Below, one piece after another: positions 61,796 through 64,000 of a stretch of DNA of 64,000 nt; the stretch's first letter is position 1; the number at the start of each line of letters is the position of its first letter. The translations under genes and the position numbers were made by a program. This DNA is from Dolichospermum sp. LEGE 00240. Lineage in GTDB: Bacteria; Cyanobacteriota; Cyanobacteriia; Cyanobacteriales; Nostocaceae. The notes under the pieces were generated by a model. It was not told the DNA's origin. It saw only the letters and a program-made list of their open reading frames with translations, and made no database searches. Where the stretch lies: the NCBI RefSeq assembly GCF_015207875.1, contig NZ_JADEVZ010000012.1:24403-88402 (forward strand). The letters run 5' to 3'.

Positions 61796-62788
61796 ATGCA
61801 AAATTTGCAAAATTTTCGGGATTATTACGAGATTTTAGGAGTTTCTAAGGATGCCACAAGCGAAGAAATTAAAAAGGTTTATCGGCGGTTAGCTAGACAA
61901 TATCACCCTGACCTGAATCCGGGGAATAAGGAAGCTGAGGAGAAATTTAAAACCATTGGGGAGGCTTATGAAATCCTTTCTGATTCTAGCAGGCGATCGC
62001 AATATGACCAATTTAGCCGCTATTGGCAACAAAATGGCTTTGCTGGCAATAAACAAACTCCCAAGCCTAAAGGTTGGGATAGCCGCGCTAACGGGCGTTC
62101 TAGCCAGGATGTAGACCCCAGCCAATTCAATGATTTTGAGAGTTTTGTCAATCAAGTAATTGGTGTCAGCAACCGCAAAGAACCCAAAAATACTCCAGGA
62201 AATACCACCACTAGCGACCCCTTTCGCACTCCTAGAACTAAAGTTGCCTATACTGTCAATACTCCACCCCGTAGCACTCGCAGGGATATCGAAGCCAGAT
62301 TAACTTTACCATTGGAAAAAGCTTATCAAGGTGGGAATGAAAGGATCAGGTTAGAGGACGGGCGATCGCTCGAAGTGACTATGCCCCCGGCTATGGTGAC
62401 AGGACAAACCATCCGCTTACGAAATCAAGGAATTAGTGGTGGTGATTTATACTTAAAAATTACCGTTGATCCTCATCCTTTGTTTAAGCTGGAAGGGGCT
62501 AACATTTTCTGTCAAGTCCCTGTAACTCCCAGCGAAGCAACATTAGGTGGACAAGTCGAAGCACCTACCCTTGATGGACCAGTGAAAATGACCATTCCCC
62601 CCGGTGTCAGGTCTGGGCAAAGATTCCGACTTGGTAATAAAGGCTACCCAGTTGAAAACGGTCAACGAGGTGATCAATTAGTAGAAATTCAGATAGTAAC
62701 TCCCAAAAATATCACTCCCCAAGAACGGGAACTTTATGAAAAATTGCGAGAAATAGAAACTTTTAAACCTCGCGCTGATTTAATTTAA
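61796..62788 (+). CDS. DnaJ-type co-chaperone without zinc fingers (CbpA-like)
   Basis: Stimulates DnaK ATP hydrolysis. The J domain (about residues 8-72) has DYYEILGVSKDATSEEIKKVYRRLARQYHPDLNPG with the HPD motif. A variable linker of about 90 residues follows. The two C-terminal substrate-binding beta domains (about 170-330) contain LEKAYQGGNERIRLEDGRSL, GDLYLKITVDPHPLFKLEG and TIPPGVRSGQRFRLGNKGYP. The Cys-rich zinc domain is absent, so this is a type II J protein. Its position behind dnaK suggests a dedicated pair. Confidence 0.93.
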   Translation: MQNLQNFRDYYEILGVSKDATSEEIKKVYRRLARQYHPDLNPGNKEAEEKFKTIGEAYEILSDSSRRSQYDQFSRYWQQNGFAGNKQTPKPKGWDSRANGRSSQDVDPSQFNDFESFVNQVIGVSNRKEPKNTPGNTTTSDPFRTPRTKVAYTVNTPPRSTRRDIEARLTLPLEKAYQGGNERIRLEDGRSLEVTMPPAMVTGQTIRLRNQGISGGDLYLKITVDPHPLFKLEGANIFCQVPVTPSEATLGGQVEAPTLDGPVKMTIPPGVRSGQRFRLGNKGYPVENGQRGDQLVEIQIVTPKNITPQERELYEKLREIETFKPRADLI

Positions 62789-62987
62789 TTGTCAGAATCA
62801 GGATTTCCAGGATTTAAGGATTAACAGGATTAAAAGAACAACGTAAATGTTGATATTTGTAACCATTAACAATGAGAGGCTGAGAAATTGAATTTTCCAC
62901 AATAATGGGCAGTAAGTAAAATATGAGGATGACAACTTTTTTGAGTATCTGTTACCATAAAAATAGATCCCTCACTAACTTGCAGCT

Positions 62988-63707
62988 ATGACCGTCACCC
63001 AAAATATTGAACCCGGTTTAGATGTAATATTTCCTCCCAGTAATCTAGAAAGTGACGAACCCCCCTTGGAATCATCTTTACATCTACAACAAATGCTACT
63101 ACTAATCCAATGTCTCAATTGGTGGTGGCGAGATATAAATAAAATTAATAATTATTTTGTTGGCGGGAACATGACTGTTTATTATAGTCCTCGGCAAATT
63201 AAAACCAAAGATTTTCGTGGACCAGATTTTTTTCTAGTGCTGGATACAGAAAACCGCGATCGCAATAGTTGGGTAGTCTGGGAGGAAGATGGTAAATATC
63301 CTAACTTAATTATAGAATTGCTTTCTCCCTCCACTGCTTCCACTGATAAAGGGTTAAAAAAACAAATTTATCAAGATATTTTCCGCACACCTGAATATTT
63401 CTGGTTTAATCCGCAAAATTTAGAATTTGCTGGTTTTATCTTGTTTGGTGGAACATATCAACCCATAGAACCCAATCCTCAAGGTTTATTATGGAGTCAG
63501 CAACTAAATTTATATTTGGGTGTCCATGACGGTAAATTGCGTTATTTTCTGCCAGAAGGACAGTTAATGCTAACACCAGAAGAATATGGAGTAGAAGCAA
63601 CCCAACGTGCAGAACAACAAGCCCAACTCACAGAAGCAGCAACCAAACGTGCAGAACGTTTAGCTGCCAAACTCAGAGAATTGAATATTGACCCTGACAT
63701 TTTATGA
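62988..63707 (+). CDS. Uma2 family endonuclease-like protein
   Basis: 239 aa. The Uma2 core has YSPRQIKTKDFRGPDFFLVLD (conserved Pro-Asp), KYPNLIIELLSPSTASTDKGLKKQIYQDIF and RTPEYFWFNPQN. The C-terminal 45 residues are a charged Ala/Gln/Arg/Glu-rich coiled coil (RAEQQAQLTEAATKRAERLAAKLREL). It is only distantly similar to the Uma2 gene at 37771. Short related sequences lie on both sides (62836-62880 and 63781-63830). Confidence 0.93.
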   Translation: MTVTQNIEPGLDVIFPPSNLESDEPPLESSLHLQQMLLLIQCLNWWWRDINKINNYFVGGNMTVYYSPRQIKTKDFRGPDFFLVLDTENRDRNSWVVWEEDGKYPNLIIELLSPSTASTDKGLKKQIYQDIFRTPEYFWFNPQNLEFAGFILFGGTYQPIEPNPQGLLWSQQLNLYLGVHDGKLRYFLPEGQLMLTPEEYGVEATQRAEQQAQLTEAATKRAERLAAKLRELNIDPDIL

Positions 63708-64000
63708 AATAACACACTTTGTGTAGGTTGGGTTGACGTAAGGAAACCCAACATTTCAATACATATTGATAACAAAATCAAGAACAACGTAAATGTGTAT
63801 ACTCATAACCATTAACAGATGGCAATAATTTACTATCAGCCACACATTTATTTAAATCTATTTCTTGTTCAAACCCACATTCCGCAGATGTGACCTAGAT
63901 TATTGGGATTTTTGAAAAATTTCAGCCAGGAAAATTTTATCTACCTAATTTTCTGGTTGAGTTTAACTTTATTTGCCAAAAAATAGAACATATTAAGTAA
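63708..64000. other. Spacer with a gene remnant
   Basis: On the minus strand, 63782-63895 reads VTSAECGFEQEIDLNKCVAD then SKLLPSVNGYEYTHLRCS and a stop, with no start codon. A related tail (PLIVNGYKYQHLRCS) is encoded at 62836-62880. These look like relics of a small Cys-containing gene family that I cannot name. Confidence 0.45.

Overview
The window reads as chromosome of a filamentous, heterocyst-type cyanobacterium (Nostocales, most like Dolichospermum/Anabaena/Nostoc). The signs are many copies of the HIP1 octamer GCGATCGC, heptanucleotide tandem repeats (STRRs), and typical cyanobacterial genes: CrtR, CalA-type AbrB, DUF3370, DUF1830, DUF2499/DUF3593, a cyanoexosortase with HpsJ, and an acyl-ACP synthetase. 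Base composition is moderately AT-rich. I found no rRNA, tRNA, CRISPR array, complete transposase gene or prophage.

Layout. 0-9 kb: partial hisH, a C15 peptidase-like gene, DUF3370, a CSP41-like epimerase, then a surface-glycan block (GT4, undecaprenyl-phosphate sugar transferase, gmd, fcl) and 5-formyl-THF cyclo-ligase. 9.4-16.4 kb: a defence-like island with a Septu pair (ptuA/ptuB) and a giant type IIG restriction-methylase, with a periplasmic beta-carbonic anhydrase between them. 16.5-24.7 kb: pyrR, cbiB, an Rrf2 regulator, CalA, DUF1830, a B12-type radical SAM protein, and a DICT/degenerate HD-GYP protein coupled to a pentapeptide-repeat protein. 25-32.5 kb: rfbC-rfbD-rfbA (dTDP-rhamnose), pyruvate kinase, crtR and a ketosamine kinase. 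32.6-37.6 kb (minus strand): a compact cluster of a zinc-ribbon membrane protein, a decarboxylase-fold protein lacking its PLP lysine, an AsnB-like ligase lacking the glutaminase cysteine, and a membrane-anchored protein. 37.8-50 kb: Uma2, csaB, DUF2499/DUF3593, hisA, an RHH-Mop regulator, DUF427, a HEAT-repeat protein, a broken vapBC, recQ, two small paralogous membrane peptides, aas and ylqD. 50-64 kb: hpsJ plus cyanoexosortase, pyruvate dehydrogenase E2, thioredoxin, an SDR, a hicBA pair with hicA split by a MITE, DUF29, a decayed sorting-signal protein, dnaK-dnaJ and Uma2.

The main non-genic theme is small repeats. One MITE family (7-8 bp ends reading AGTAGGT, TA target duplication, heptamer arrays inside) has four complete copies with a TA on both sides and two degraded copies. 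One complete copy disrupts hicA with a clean TA duplication; another sits on the exosortase stop codon. A second 87-bp MITE, three hairpin families and two minisatellites grown from a GC-rich hairpin fill most intergenic gaps. Two toxin-antitoxin loci here have lost the toxin but kept the antitoxin.

Functional threads: glycan export and sorting (GT4, sugar transferase, GDP-fucose, dTDP-rhamnose, CsaB, exosortase), phage defence (Septu, type IIG), and photosynthetic housekeeping (CrtR, CalA, carbonic anhydrase, radical SAM). The least understood piece is the AsnB-like / pseudo-decarboxylase cluster.
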